From Sphingobium sp052327305 (lineage in GTDB: Bacteria; Pseudomonadota; Alphaproteobacteria; Sphingomonadales; Sphingomonadaceae): a DNA stretch of 64,000 nt. The notes beneath the pieces are model-generated. The model was not told where the DNA came from, searched no databases, and saw only the letters and a list, made by a program, of their open reading frames with translations. Both the position numbers and the translations under genes were made by a program. The stretch's first letter is position 1, and every line of letters starts with the position of its first letter. Shown piece by piece: positions 9,356 to 18,162 of the stretch. The stretch lies in the NCBI RefSeq assembly GCF_052327305.1, contig NZ_CP182486.1, positions 1,984,001-2,048,000 of the forward strand, written 5' to 3'.

Positions 9356-10164
9356 ATCGCCGATTGCCCGTCCTCACAGCAGCATCCACGCCGCTTGATC
9401 GCGCGCTGTGCGGACTGCGCCGACTGTTCATGCTGGTTCTGGCATTCGCTTATGTCGCGCTGTTCGTCCTGCTTGCGGGCGAAGGGCTCTCCGTCGCGCT
9501 CGATGCCGGGGATGGCATCGTGCTGGCCGGGTCGGTCGCGACGATGCCTTGGGCCGCGCTCATCCATGTGCCGATCATGCTGGGCTATCTCGGTTTTGCG
9601 GCTGTCGCGCTTCATCCGCGCTACCGCGACGATACGCTTTTTCGGCGTATCGGCTGGCTGACGGTCATTGGCGTTGGCCTTTCCTGTGCGCGGATGGCAG
9701 CGGCGTTTCTCAACATGGCCTGGCTGGTAGCACCGCTTGCGCTCGCTGCGCTGCTGGTGCTGGGCCGCGCGCTTGTCGTCCTCGCATGGTGGCCGCGCCC
9801 GATCTCGATGGCCCGGCGCATGGTGGTCAATCTGCCGATCGGTCTCCATGCCGGCTGGCTGACCGTGCTGGCTCCGCTCAACATATTGAGCGCGTTCCCG
9901 GCCGGGGCGCAGGCGCTGTCGCTTGGCGGGGGCTTCCTTGCTCTTGTGGGGCTGCTGGCGCTCGCCATTGCCGGTGTGCGGCTAACCCGCGCCGAGCCGG
10001 CGTTCGTCGTGGCCATCCTCTGGGGCCTGTTCGCCATCATGGCGCGCGGCGGCGTGCCCTCGCTCGGGCAGCCGCTTGGCCTTATGGCGATTCTCGCCGC
10101 TCTCGTCATCATCGCTTTCGCGCTCTGGACGCGGACGCAGTCCCGCCCCGCACATTTCCTGTGA
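9352..10164 (+). CDS. Hypothetical polytopic membrane protein
   Basis: A 270-residue protein with about seven or eight hydrophobic helices and a short cytoplasmic N-terminus (MNRRLPVLTAASTPLDRAL). No motif that I can assign to a named family is visible. The start codon overlaps the stop of the preceding 145-residue gene by four bases, implying coupled translation and a possible joint role with that putatively exported protein. It lies 33 bases before gltX and may share its transcript. Function unknown. Confidence 0.72.
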   Translation: MNRRLPVLTAASTPLDRALCGLRRLFMLVLAFAYVALFVLLAGEGLSVALDAGDGIVLAGSVATMPWAALIHVPIMLGYLGFAAVALHPRYRDDTLFRRIGWLTVIGVGLSCARMAAAFLNMAWLVAPLALAALLVLGRALVVLAWWPRPISMARRMVVNLPIGLHAGWLTVLAPLNILSAFPAGAQALSLGGGFLALVGLLALAIAGVRLTRAEPAFVVAILWGLFAIMARGGVPSLGQPLGLMAILAALVIIAFALWTRTQSRPAHFL

Positions 10165-10197
10165 TGCGGGCTTTGTGATCCACTGCGAGTTGCCTTC

Positions 10198-11535
10198 ATG
10201 ACCGTCATTACGCGTTTCGCGCCGTCGCCCACCGGCCGGCTCCACATGGGCAATGTCCGCACTGCGCTCGTGGCGTGGCTCGCCGCGCGCCACGCAGGCG
10301 GGCGCTGCCTGCTCCGCATCGACGATACGGATGTCGCGCGGTCGGAGGAGCGCTTCGTCGACGCGATTCGCACCGATCTCACCTGGCTCGGGCTGGATAT
10401 GGACGGGGAGGCCCGCCAGTCGCAGCGCACCGCGCTTTACGAGGATCGCTTCGCCGCCTTGCGCGCCTCGGGCCGTGTCTATCCTGCTTATGAGACCGGG
10501 CAGGAGCTCGACCTCAAGCGCAAGATCCTGCTCGGGCGCGGCCTGCCGCCGGTCTATGACCGTGCCGCGCTCGCGCTTACCGCAGCCGAGATCGCGGCGC
10601 ATGAGGCGGAAGGGCGCGCGCCGCACTGGCGCTTCCGGCTCGATCATGATCGGCCGATCGAATGGACGGATGCAATTCGCGGGCCTCAGCATTTCGACCC
10701 GAAGCTGCTGTCCGATCCCGTCATTCGCCGCGCCGATGGCAGCTGGCTCTACATGCTGCCTTCGGTCATCGACGACGCCGATATGGGTATAACGGACGTG
10801 GTGCGCGGCGAGGATCATGTCACCAACACTGCCGCCCAAATCCAGATGTTCGAGGGGCTCGGGGTGCCCCTGCCGCGCTTTGCGCATATGGCCCTGCTCA
10901 CGGGAACCGAGGGCAAGCTCTCCAAGCGGCTGGGTTCGCTGGACCTCGATGCGCTGCGTGCAGAAGGCATCGAGCCCATTGCGCTTTGTGCCCTGCTGGC
11001 GCGGATCGGCACCAGCGATCCGGTCGAGCCCGTCACCGGCCTTGCGACGCTTGTAGAGAGCTTCGATTTCTCCCGCTTCGGCCGTGCGCCCGCGCGCTTC
11101 GATGAGGCCGAACTGGCGGGCCTCAATCAGAAGATCTTGCATCTCCTGACTTATGAAGCGGTTGCGGATCGTCTGCCCGAGGACATCGGCGCGGAAGCCT
11201 GGGAGACGATCCGGCCCAATCTTGCCACGGTGAGCGAGGCAGCGGACTGGCTCCCCGTCCTGTCTGGCGAGATCACCCCGCCCGCGCTCAGCGAAGACGA
11301 CCGCGCCTTCATCGCGCAGGCGGCCGGAGTGCTGGAGGGGCTAACATGGGACGGCGAGATCTGGCGTGCGCTGACCGGCGCGCTCAAAGTTAGCAGCGGT
11401 CGTTCGGGTAAGGCTCTGTTCCTACCGCTGCGCCTCGCGCTGACCGGCCACGATCACGGGCCGGACATGGTGCGCCTCCTGCCGCTCATCGGGCAGGACC
11501 GGGCGCTGGCGCGGTTACGAGCGGTCGGTGCCTGA
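10198..11535 (+). CDS. gltX: Glutamyl-tRNA synthetase (short, second-type GluRS)
   Basis: Class I aminoacyl-tRNA synthetase of 445 residues. It has the HIGH-type motif in FAPSPTGRLHMGN (residues about 6-18) and a KMSKS-type motif KLSKRLGS (about 240). The catalytic half includes RIDDTDVARSEERF and VVRGEDHVTNTA. At about 445 residues, with LLARIGTSDPVEP after the KLSKR motif, it resembles the second GluRS that many alphaproteobacteria carry besides a longer GluRS1; such enzymes can be biased toward tRNA-Gln misacylation for the GatCAB pathway. That specialisation is inference. It follows the nadE-associated membrane gene and is convergent with the DUF7079-like gene. Confidence 0.93.
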   Translation: MTVITRFAPSPTGRLHMGNVRTALVAWLAARHAGGRCLLRIDDTDVARSEERFVDAIRTDLTWLGLDMDGEARQSQRTALYEDRFAALRASGRVYPAYETGQELDLKRKILLGRGLPPVYDRAALALTAAEIAAHEAEGRAPHWRFRLDHDRPIEWTDAIRGPQHFDPKLLSDPVIRRADGSWLYMLPSVIDDADMGITDVVRGEDHVTNTAAQIQMFEGLGVPLPRFAHMALLTGTEGKLSKRLGSLDLDALRAEGIEPIALCALLARIGTSDPVEPVTGLATLVESFDFSRFGRAPARFDEAELAGLNQKILHLLTYEAVADRLPEDIGAEAWETIRPNLATVSEAADWLPVLSGEITPPALSEDDRAFIAQAAGVLEGLTWDGEIWRALTGALKVSSGRSGKALFLPLRLALTGHDHGPDMVRLLPLIGQDRALARLRAVGA

Positions 11536-11544
11536 CCCCAATGG

Positions 11545-11907
11545 TTATTTCAATCGGTCGGCTATGGGGTGCCAGTCATCTGGAATAATCCTGCGTACCA
11601 AGCGCTTTCTGATCCAGGCACGCCAGCCGGTCGCAGATTGTAGCTCAAGAGATTGCTGCATAATCGTTTGAACTTCTTCCTGCGACCATCGCTCCCACTC
11701 ACCGGCTACGGAGAGAAGATTTCCGGCAAAAGCAGGGGATACTTCCTCACGCAAAATTCGCTCAAGTTCGCTTAGCCGGAATGGAGATCGTCTCAGCACC
11801 TCTGCGATGCGATCATAGTCAGCTTCATCGAAGGAAGTGTCGAGAAACAGTTCGCTCAGCACTGTCCAGACCGGAAGGTGCTCTTGAGTTCCGTAACGAA
11901 ATTTCAT
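11545..11907 (-). CDS. Small hypothetical protein, DUF7079-like, low GC
   Basis: A 120-residue soluble acidic protein starting MKFRYGTQEHLPVW, with the segment LSELERILREEVSPAFAGNLL recalling a small family annotated as DUF7079 in other bacteria; that assignment is tentative. The ATG at 11907 was chosen over an in-frame start 12 codons upstream because the latter would crowd the next gene. Base composition is near 50 percent GC against well over 60 percent in gltX and the Smr gene on either side, which points to later acquisition. Immunity-protein-like small families have this appearance, but nothing here proves that role. Confidence 0.6.
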   Translation of the reverse strand: MKFRYGTQEHLPVWTVLSELFLDTSFDEADYDRIAEVLRRSPFRLSELERILREEVSPAFAGNLLSVAGEWERWSQEEVQTIMQQSLELQSATGWRAWIRKRLVRRIIPDDWHPIADRLK

Positions 11908-11958
11908 GACCGTGAGGATGTCAGAACGGGGCGATGACCGCAATTGGATCGACTCTGC

Positions 11959-12531
11959 TCAGCGGTGTTCTCGCCTCAAGATAATATAGATCGCGCCATC
12001 GCCGCCGTGACGCGGATGCGCCTGACGCACGCTGGCGATGTGGCAGGCATGGGAGCTATGCGCGAGCCAGTCGCCGATCTCGGCGCGGATCGCACCGCGT
12101 TTGCGGGCCTCGCCGGGACCGGGCATCGGGCGCGGTTTGCCCGTCACCACATGGAGCACGCGCCAGCCCATCGCGCGGGCGTCGCCCAGCAAACGGTCGA
12201 GCCGCACATGGGCTGTCGCCAGCGTCAGGCCATGCAGATCGATGCTGATATCGGGGTCAAGGCGCCCGGCGCGAATGCGCTTCTCCCATGTGCCGTCGAG
12301 CACGGGCGCCGGTCGCGGTCTCGCGACGGTCGGAACAGCCTGCTCGATCCGTATCGGGGGCACCCGGCCCTTCACGCGCTTGGGCGCGTCGATCGCCGCC
12401 GCGAAACTCGCCACGTCATCCTTCACCACTGGCACCTGCTTCACCGCGCGCGGACGCAGCGGTTTTACGGTGCGCGCGACCGCTTCCCAGGCGGCGCGCT
12501 CCTCAGGGCTGAGTTGTCTGCGACCAGCCAT
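11959..12531 (-). CDS. Smr domain protein (MutS2-type small endonuclease domain)
   Basis: A 190-residue protein with a basic, Pro-rich N-terminal half and a C-terminal Smr domain. The hallmark DLHGLTLATAHVRLDRLL and the later LHVVTGKPR match Smr nucleases, which act on nucleic acid. The ATG at 12531 (MAGRRQLSPEERAAW) was chosen because the longer open frame reaches deep into mltA. It overlaps mltA's end by 29 bases and is transcribed with it, an arrangement common in sphingomonads. Nuclease activity is inferred from the family. Confidence 0.88.
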   Translation of the reverse strand: MAGRRQLSPEERAAWEAVARTVKPLRPRAVKQVPVVKDDVASFAAAIDAPKRVKGRVPPIRIEQAVPTVARPRPAPVLDGTWEKRIRAGRLDPDISIDLHGLTLATAHVRLDRLLGDARAMGWRVLHVVTGKPRPMPGPGEARKRGAIRAEIGDWLAHSSHACHIASVRQAHPRHGGDGAIYIILRREHR

Positions 12532-13780
12532 ACTGGCTCGCGAGACGGGCATAGGTGCCGATCGGCAACAGGATGAGCGCACTGCCCCGCGCGGACATGC
12601 CGCCCGCAATGCCGCGCGCACGCTCGCCTGCACCCCAGAAGCTGTCGAAGCGGTTGCTCCCCTTGATGGCGCCGCCAGTGTCCTGCGCTACCCAGATGCC
12701 GTTCGGTTCGGACCGGTCGAGCGAGAGCAGCACTGGCGCGCCGAGCGGCACATAGGCCGGGTCGGCCGCCACTGTCGCTTCGGGCGTCACCGGCAGGCCA
12801 AGCGCGCCAAGCGGTCCGTCGCCGGTCAGTTCCTTGAAGAAGATGTAGCTCTTGTTCTCGTTCATGATCGCGGTCCCCTCGGCGGGGTTGGCGCGCAAAT
12901 AGGCCATGATGTCCTGCATGGAACCCGCCTGAATGAGCCCGCGATCCTTCATCAGCTTGCCGATGCCGGTATAGTCGCGGCCGTTCTGCCCATCATAGCC
13001 GACGCGAATCAGGCTGCCATCGCGGTCGCGCAGCCGGCCCGATCCCTGCACTTCCAGGAAGAACAGCTCGATGGGGTCGGCGGCGTAGGCCAGCTCCAGC
13101 CCGCGCCCGGCGAGCGTTCCGCCCGTGATTGCGGCGCGGTCGTCATAGGGCACGAAGTTCTGCGCCTGCACCTTCCCACGGATGCGCTTGCCTTTGAGTG
13201 CATCGGAGAAGAGGCCGAGATCGACTTCGATGAGATCGGCAGGGCGGCGATAGATCGGCACGCTGCATCCCGGCCGAGCCGCGCGGCAACCCGCGATCTC
13301 CGGTTCGTAATAGCCGGTGACGAACGCCTTGCCGTCGCCCACCTGCGCCACCTCGAAGTAACGGCGGAAGAATTCGCGGGCGTCGGCTTCCGCCCAGCTT
13401 CCTGCCGCGCTGCAGGCCTGCTGCCAGTCCGAGCCCTGCGTCAGGCCGCTCTGGTCGCGTCGGCGCAACAGGGATGGGCAGGAGATGCGGAAGGCGCGCA
13501 ATGCCAGTGCCGACCGATGGCTGCCATGGGGCAGCACGGTCCCGATGTCCGGGCCTTTGACGAGGCCGGCCGACGCTGCATTCGCTGTCGGTGTCGCGCC
13601 TTCAGCGGCCGGTGGCGGCGTGAGAATAGGGGGCGGCGCCAGTGTTGGGCGCGGCGTTGCTGGCTGAGAGCGGGTCGCGGGCGGAACGCCGGTGCTTCCC
13701 GGCGGGATCATCCGACCGCACGCCGCGAGCGCGGAAAACAGCATAATGGAGGTGAGCGCGCGAAAGGAGGGGAGAGACAT
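12503..13780 (-). CDS. mltA: Membrane-bound lytic murein transglycosylase A
   Basis: Cleaves peptidoglycan glycan strands to 1,6-anhydromuropeptides at the outer membrane. The 425-residue precursor has a lipoprotein signal with lipobox LAAC (Cys21), a Pro/Ala/Thr-rich linker (about 25-70), the MltA barrel domain (FVTGYYEPEI, FFLEVQGSGRL) and a C-terminal 3D domain with three aspartates in VAQDTGGAIKGSNRFDSFWG. The ATG at 13780 is preceded by an AGGAGGGGAGA-type purine-rich site in the sense orientation. The Smr gene overlaps its 3' end by 29 bases. Confidence 0.95.
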   Translation of the reverse strand: MSLPSFRALTSIMLFSALAACGRMIPPGSTGVPPATRSQPATPRPTLAPPPILTPPPAAEGATPTANAASAGLVKGPDIGTVLPHGSHRSALALRAFRISCPSLLRRRDQSGLTQGSDWQQACSAAGSWAEADAREFFRRYFEVAQVGDGKAFVTGYYEPEIAGCRAARPGCSVPIYRRPADLIEVDLGLFSDALKGKRIRGKVQAQNFVPYDDRAAITGGTLAGRGLELAYAADPIELFFLEVQGSGRLRDRDGSLIRVGYDGQNGRDYTGIGKLMKDRGLIQAGSMQDIMAYLRANPAEGTAIMNENKSYIFFKELTGDGPLGALGLPVTPEATVAADPAYVPLGAPVLLSLDRSEPNGIWVAQDTGGAIKGSNRFDSFWGAGERARGIAGGMSARGSALILLPIGTYARLASQYGWSQTTQP

Positions 13781-13868
13781 GGCTCTGCTTCCTGCCCGAG
13801 TTTCACCCGCGCGTTAAGTCTCTATTCGGCGAACCTCGCGGAACCCGTTCAGAGCAAACGGCGAAACC

Positions 13869-14522
13869 TCAGACCTCGTCGGTCTCGACCAGCTGCCAGT
13901 TGGGATCGCGGCTGCGCAGGTCGCGGCTGAACGTCCAGATGTCCTGGGTGGTGACGGCGTCGTCCATCGATCCGCCGATGATGGTGCCGTCCTTGTCGCG
14001 GGTAATCGCGGCGATGTCGGCCGAGAAGCGCACGGAGATCAGCGCCGTGGAGCCTTCTACGCGCACATCGTCGATCAGCGCCGAGTCGATCCGCACGAGG
14101 CGGTTGGAGAGGCTGTGTCCGGCGGCTTCGCGCTCGTCGATCGCGCTCTCGAAAGCGGCAAGCACGTCCGCGTCGCAAAACTGGTGCAGCGTCTCGCGAT
14201 CGCCCTTCCAGAAGGCTTCCAGGATCATGCCGTAGGCGGAGCGGGCGCCGCTGACGAACTGGGTGACGTCGAAGCTGCGGTCGGCTGCGATCAGTGCCCG
14301 CAGGCCCGCCTGAGCAGGGATCGCCACTGCGCTCTCGGCGCCCGGCTGCGTTGGCGCGCGAGAATCGGTAGCTGGTTTCGCCGGTGCCCGCTGCACAACC
14401 TTGGCATCATCGATCGTCGCGGGGAGCTGACGGGGCTCCTGACCAGTGCGCCGGCCGAGCACAGCGTAGAGCCGCAACGCGAGCAGGGCGAAGATCATGG
14501 CGAGGACGACAATGGTGGTCAC
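13869..14522 (-). CDS. Tim44/TimA family membrane-anchored adaptor
   Basis: A 217-residue protein with one N-terminal membrane helix (about 4-20), a Pro/Ala-rich linker, and a Tim44-like C-terminal domain (about 75-217; AYGMILEAFWKGDRETLHQF, then DIWTFSRDL). Bacterial relatives of the mitochondrial Tim44 domain are typical of alphaproteobacteria and are thought to be adaptors at the inner membrane, possibly in protein export; the partner is unknown. Translation starts at GTG 14522. Its divergent neighbour is secB, the export chaperone, which fits an export-related role but does not prove one. Confidence 0.87.
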   Translation of the reverse strand: MTTIVVLAMIFALLALRLYAVLGRRTGQEPRQLPATIDDAKVVQRAPAKPATDSRAPTQPGAESAVAIPAQAGLRALIAADRSFDVTQFVSGARSAYGMILEAFWKGDRETLHQFCDADVLAAFESAIDEREAAGHSLSNRLVRIDSALIDDVRVEGSTALISVRFSADIAAITRDKDGTIIGGSMDDAVTTQDIWTFSRDLRSRDPNWQLVETDEV

Positions 14523-14859
14523 GGGATTCCGGAGCCTTTCCTGGCGGGACAGCGTCTGTCAGACATAGGTATATTTGCAGCGCTATTCAAACAAACAAGC
14601 CTTAATTGCATGTGAACTTCCCGCAGGCCCGGTCAGTTCCGTGGATTTCGCGCGGTCTGTGCCTTCTGGTAGCGCTCCCTGCGTCGGCCCGACGCGCGGC
14701 CTCTCGTCGCTCCGGTCATTGCTCCTGCGCGACTCGGCTGCTAAGCGCGCGCCACATTGCGAGCTAAAGGTCGCGCCTGCGCCAGCGGGCGGGCAATCGT
14801 TCACAAAGACCAGTTCAAAAGGGACCAGTTGCAGGGACCAGATCACAGGAAGGCATGGA
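14523..14859. promoter_or_regulatory. Divergent intergenic region between Tim44-like gene and secB
   Basis: A 337-base gap with no supported gene. The open frame reading into secB from 14575 has no family similarity before the secB start and is treated as leader. The stretch 14560-14620 is clearly AT-richer than its surroundings and probably holds the two divergent promoters, but I cannot assign clear -35/-10 hexamers. Nothing else is seen. Confidence 0.45.
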
Positions 14860-15342
14860 ATGACCGACGTGACCGCCAATGGCGCCGATACTTTGCCGCA
14901 GATCGGCCTTCTGGCCCAGTATGTGAAAGATCTCTCCTTCGAGAATCCTAACAGCCCCGCCGTCTACAGCTGGCAGACGCAGCCGCAGATCGACGTGCAG
15001 TTCAACATCGCCAGCACTCCGGCGGCGGAAGACGTGCATGAGGTCGCGCTGCGCATCACGGCCAAGGCCGAGTCGGATCAGGGCGTCGCCTTCGCTGTCG
15101 AGCTGCTCTATGCGGGCCTCTTCGGCATCCGCAACGTCTCGGAAGAGCAGCAGCAGGCGTTTCTGTTTGCCGAGGCGCCGCGCCTCCTTTTCCCCTTCGC
15201 CCGCCGCGTGCTGGCCGATGCCGTGCAGGATGGCGGCTTCCCGCCGCTGCTGCTCGATCCGCTCGATTTCAACGCACTGTATCAGCAGCAGACCGCGCAG
15301 GCGCAGGCGATGGCCGAAACTCAGCCGGCCGGAAACGCCTGA
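14860..15342 (+). CDS. secB: Protein-export chaperone SecB
   Basis: Cytosolic tetrameric chaperone that holds preproteins unfolded and hands them to SecA. The 160 residues include PQIGLLAQYVKDLSFENPN, then WQTQPQIDVQFNI, EVELLYAGLF-like AVELLYAGLFGI and FPFARRVLADAVQDGGFPP, all SecB signatures. The start was set at ATG 14860, seven bases after AGGAAGG, rather than the long frame beginning at 14575. murJ follows 45 bases later on the same strand. Confidence 0.96.
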   Translation: MTDVTANGADTLPQIGLLAQYVKDLSFENPNSPAVYSWQTQPQIDVQFNIASTPAAEDVHEVALRITAKAESDQGVAFAVELLYAGLFGIRNVSEEQQQAFLFAEAPRLLFPFARRVLADAVQDGGFPPLLLDPLDFNALYQQQTAQAQAMAETQPAGNA

Positions 15343-15387
15343 GCGGCGCGGAGCGGCTCCTGAACATGAGCGGGCGCGGCTGATCCG

Positions 15388-16983
15388 ATGGGCTTGCTGC
15401 GCTCGACCGGCACCATCGGCGGGCTGACATTGGTCAGCCGCGTGCTGGGCATGGTGCGCGACATGCTGATGGCGCGTTATGTCGGCGCGGGCTTCGCGTC
15501 GGACGCGTTTCTCGTGGCATGGCGACTGCCGAACCTTTTTCGCGCCCTCTTTGCGGAGGGCGCCTTTTCCGCAGCGTTCGTGCCCATGTTCAATCGGATC
15601 ATGGCGAGGGAGAGCGTGAGCGACGATGCGGAGGCGTCGGCGAAGGGCAAGGCCGCGGCGATCGATTTCGCCGGGCAGGTGCTGTCCGTCCTCTTCCCGG
15701 TGCTCGTCCTCTTCACGCTGCTGCTGATGCTTGCCGCCGGGCCGATCGTCTGGGCAATGACCGGCGGCTTTCCGGATGGCGGACCGGCCAAGTTTGCGCT
15801 CGCCCGCCATCTCACGCTTATTACCTTTCCTTATCTGGGGCTCATCTCGCTGACCGCGCTGCTTGGCGGCATATTGAACAGCTTCGATCGCTTCTGGGTG
15901 AATGCCGCCGCGCCGGTCCTGCTCAATATCTGCATGATCGTCGCGATTCTGTGCTTCCGGGGCGATACCGAGGTCGAGACCGCGCTCACGCAGGCCATCG
16001 CCGTCACGGTTTCGGGCGCGCTCCAGCTTGTGTGGCTCATCTGGTCCTGCCGCAGGGCAGGCGTGGTGCTCCGCCTGTCGCGTCCGCGCCTTTCCCCGCA
16101 GGTGAAGGCGCTGCTCGTCATCATTGGTCCGGCCGCGCTGGGGCAGGGCGCCATCCAGCTCAATCTGGTCATTTCCACGGCGCTCGCCGCTCGGCTGCTG
16201 CCGCAGGGCGCGATCAGCTGGATCTATTACGCGGACCGGCTGAACCAGCTTCCGCTGGGGCTCATCGGGATCGGGGTGGGTACGGCCATTCTGCCGGCGC
16301 TTTCCCGCCAGATCGGCTCGGGCAATCGGGAAGCCGCAAGCAACACCCAGAATCGCGCCATGGAGCTCGCGCTCTTTCTCTCGCTGCCTGCCGCTGTCGC
16401 GCTGCTCGTTTCGGCGGTTCCGCTGGTGCGCGGCGTCTTCCAGCACGGCGCGTTCACGGCAGGGGACACCGTGGGCACGGCGATGGCTCTTGCCGCCTTC
16501 GCGCCCGGCGTTCCGGCCTATGTGCTCATCAAGGTGCTGACGCCCGGCTTTTATGCGCGGGCGGATACAAAGACGCCGGTGCGGATTGCTCTCGTCGCCA
16601 TGCTGGTCAATCTGGTGGGAAACCTCATCCTCGTTTGGCCACTGGGGGCGGCGGGTATCGCGCTGTCCACAGCCATCTCCGCATGGGTCAATGTGGCGCT
16701 GCTCTACTGGCGGCTGCACAGTGGCGATCATCTGCGGATGGACGACCGCTTCCGCGCCAAGGCACTTCGGATCGTCGCGGCCGGGCTGCTTATGGGCGTG
16801 GCGCTGTTCTTCGCCAATGACGTGGCGGACCGGTTCATGGCGTCCGCCTTCTGGGAGCGGATCGTGGCGCTCGCCCTGCTCTGCGGCGGCGGAGGTCTGG
16901 TGTATGTTCTTGCCGCCTTCGGCCTCGGGGCTTATCGGCTGTCCGAACTTAAAGCGCAGGTTACCCGCGCACCCCGAACCTGA
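15388..16983 (+). CDS. murJ: Lipid II flippase MurJ (MviN)
   Basis: Moves lipid II across the inner membrane for peptidoglycan synthesis. The 531 residues with about 14 membrane helices are family length. It opens with TIGGLTLVSRVLGMVRDML and has AFLVAWRLPNLFRALFAEGAFSAAF, the highly conserved MviN/MurJ region with functional arginines (RVLGMVRD, RLPN, RAL). It ends 11 bases before trpS, in an apparent secB-murJ-trpS run. Confidence 0.96.
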   Translation: MGLLRSTGTIGGLTLVSRVLGMVRDMLMARYVGAGFASDAFLVAWRLPNLFRALFAEGAFSAAFVPMFNRIMARESVSDDAEASAKGKAAAIDFAGQVLSVLFPVLVLFTLLLMLAAGPIVWAMTGGFPDGGPAKFALARHLTLITFPYLGLISLTALLGGILNSFDRFWVNAAAPVLLNICMIVAILCFRGDTEVETALTQAIAVTVSGALQLVWLIWSCRRAGVVLRLSRPRLSPQVKALLVIIGPAALGQGAIQLNLVISTALAARLLPQGAISWIYYADRLNQLPLGLIGIGVGTAILPALSRQIGSGNREAASNTQNRAMELALFLSLPAAVALLVSAVPLVRGVFQHGAFTAGDTVGTAMALAAFAPGVPAYVLIKVLTPGFYARADTKTPVRIALVAMLVNLVGNLILVWPLGAAGIALSTAISAWVNVALLYWRLHSGDHLRMDDRFRAKALRIVAAGLLMGVALFFANDVADRFMASAFWERIVALALLCGGGGLVYVLAAFGLGAYRLSELKAQVTRAPRT

Positions 16984-16994
16984 AAGTCATCCCG

Positions 16995-17999
16995 ATGCGC
17001 GTCCTCTCCGGCATCCAGCCGACCGGCAATCTTCACCTCGGCAATTATCTCGGGGCGATCCGCAACTGGGTGCGGATGCAGGACGCGATGACGGACGGGA
17101 GCGAGTGTTTTTTCTTCCTGGCCGATCTTCATTCCATCTCGGTGCATGAAGGCGCAGAGCAACGCCGCGCCAATGTGCGGCACATGGCGGCAGCGCTCAT
17201 CGCGGCGGGCATCGATCCGGACCGCAGCGTGCTGTTCAATCAGGCGCGGGTGCCGGCCCATGCCGAGCTCTGCTGGCTGCTGATGGGCACCGCGCGGATC
17301 GGCTGGTTGAACCGAATGACCCAGTTCAAGGACAAGGCGGGCAAGAACCGCGAAGGCGCGTCGGTCGCGCTTTATGCCTATCCCGTTCTGCAGGCAGCGG
17401 ACGTGCTGCTCTATCAGGCGACGCATGTGCCCGTCGGCGAGGACCAGAAGCAGCATCTCGAGCTCACCCGCGACGTTGCGATCAAGTTCAACGCCGATTT
17501 CGGTGTGGAGCTGTTCACTGTGCCGGACCCCTATATCCAGAAGGAAACCGCGCGGATCATGTCGCTGCGGGACGGCACGGCCAAGATGTCCAAGTCCGAT
17601 CCGTCGGACATGAGCCGCATCAACCTGACGGACGATGACGACGCGATCATGCAGAAGGTGCGGAAGGCGAAGACCGACCCCGCGCCGCTGCCGGAGCGCG
17701 CGGCTGATCTGGAGGGACGCGCCGAAGCGGCCAATCTGGTTGGCATTTATGCGGCGCTCGCCGGGAGCACGCCGGACGCGGTATGCGCGCAGTTTGCGGG
17801 GCAGGGATTTGGCGCGTTCAAGCCCGCGCTGGGTTCGCTACTGATCGAGACGCTGGCGCCGATCCGGACGCGCTATCTCGAACTCATTGAGGATGCGCCC
17901 GCCCTCGACGCGATTCTCGAGGCCGGAGCGCAGAGGGCCGCTGCCGCCGCTCAGCCGACTCTGCGCGGCGCCTATGAAGCGCTTGGCCTTTTCCGCTGA
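16995..17999 (+). CDS. trpS: Tryptophanyl-tRNA synthetase
   Basis: Charges tRNA-Trp. The class I enzyme has 334 residues with the HIGH-type motif in PTGNLHLGNYLGAIRNW (about 9-25) and the KMSKS loop in GTAKMSKSDPSD (about 195-206). VGEDQKQHLELTRD, the ATP/tryptophan site helix, is also present. It lies 11 bases after murJ, probably in the same transcript. No second trpS copy is visible. Confidence 0.97.
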   Translation: MRVLSGIQPTGNLHLGNYLGAIRNWVRMQDAMTDGSECFFFLADLHSISVHEGAEQRRANVRHMAAALIAAGIDPDRSVLFNQARVPAHAELCWLLMGTARIGWLNRMTQFKDKAGKNREGASVALYAYPVLQAADVLLYQATHVPVGEDQKQHLELTRDVAIKFNADFGVELFTVPDPYIQKETARIMSLRDGTAKMSKSDPSDMSRINLTDDDDAIMQKVRKAKTDPAPLPERAADLEGRAEAANLVGIYAALAGSTPDAVCAQFAGQGFGAFKPALGSLLIETLAPIRTRYLELIEDAPALDAILEAGAQRAAAAAQPTLRGAYEALGLFR

Positions 18000-18162
18000 G
18001 CCTGTCTTTCCGGTTAGGGGTCTTCGGCTCCGTCTAGTCACTGGGCAACGGGCGGTGGATGGAGCGTCCGGCGCGTTGGAGCGTTCAATGCTAGTTCATT
18101 TGACGCGCGCTAGATTAGGCCGCAAGTCAGGCTCTTGGGCCTGAAGGACAGGATAAGAGTCG

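Noticed and set aside
12038..13930. Open frame of 630 codons on the plus strand
   Set aside because: Antisense to the Smr gene and mltA; no recognisable domain, Arg/Ala-rich composition of a shadow frame.
14815..16731. Open frame of 638 codons on the minus strand
   Set aside because: Antisense to secB and murJ; no signature visible.
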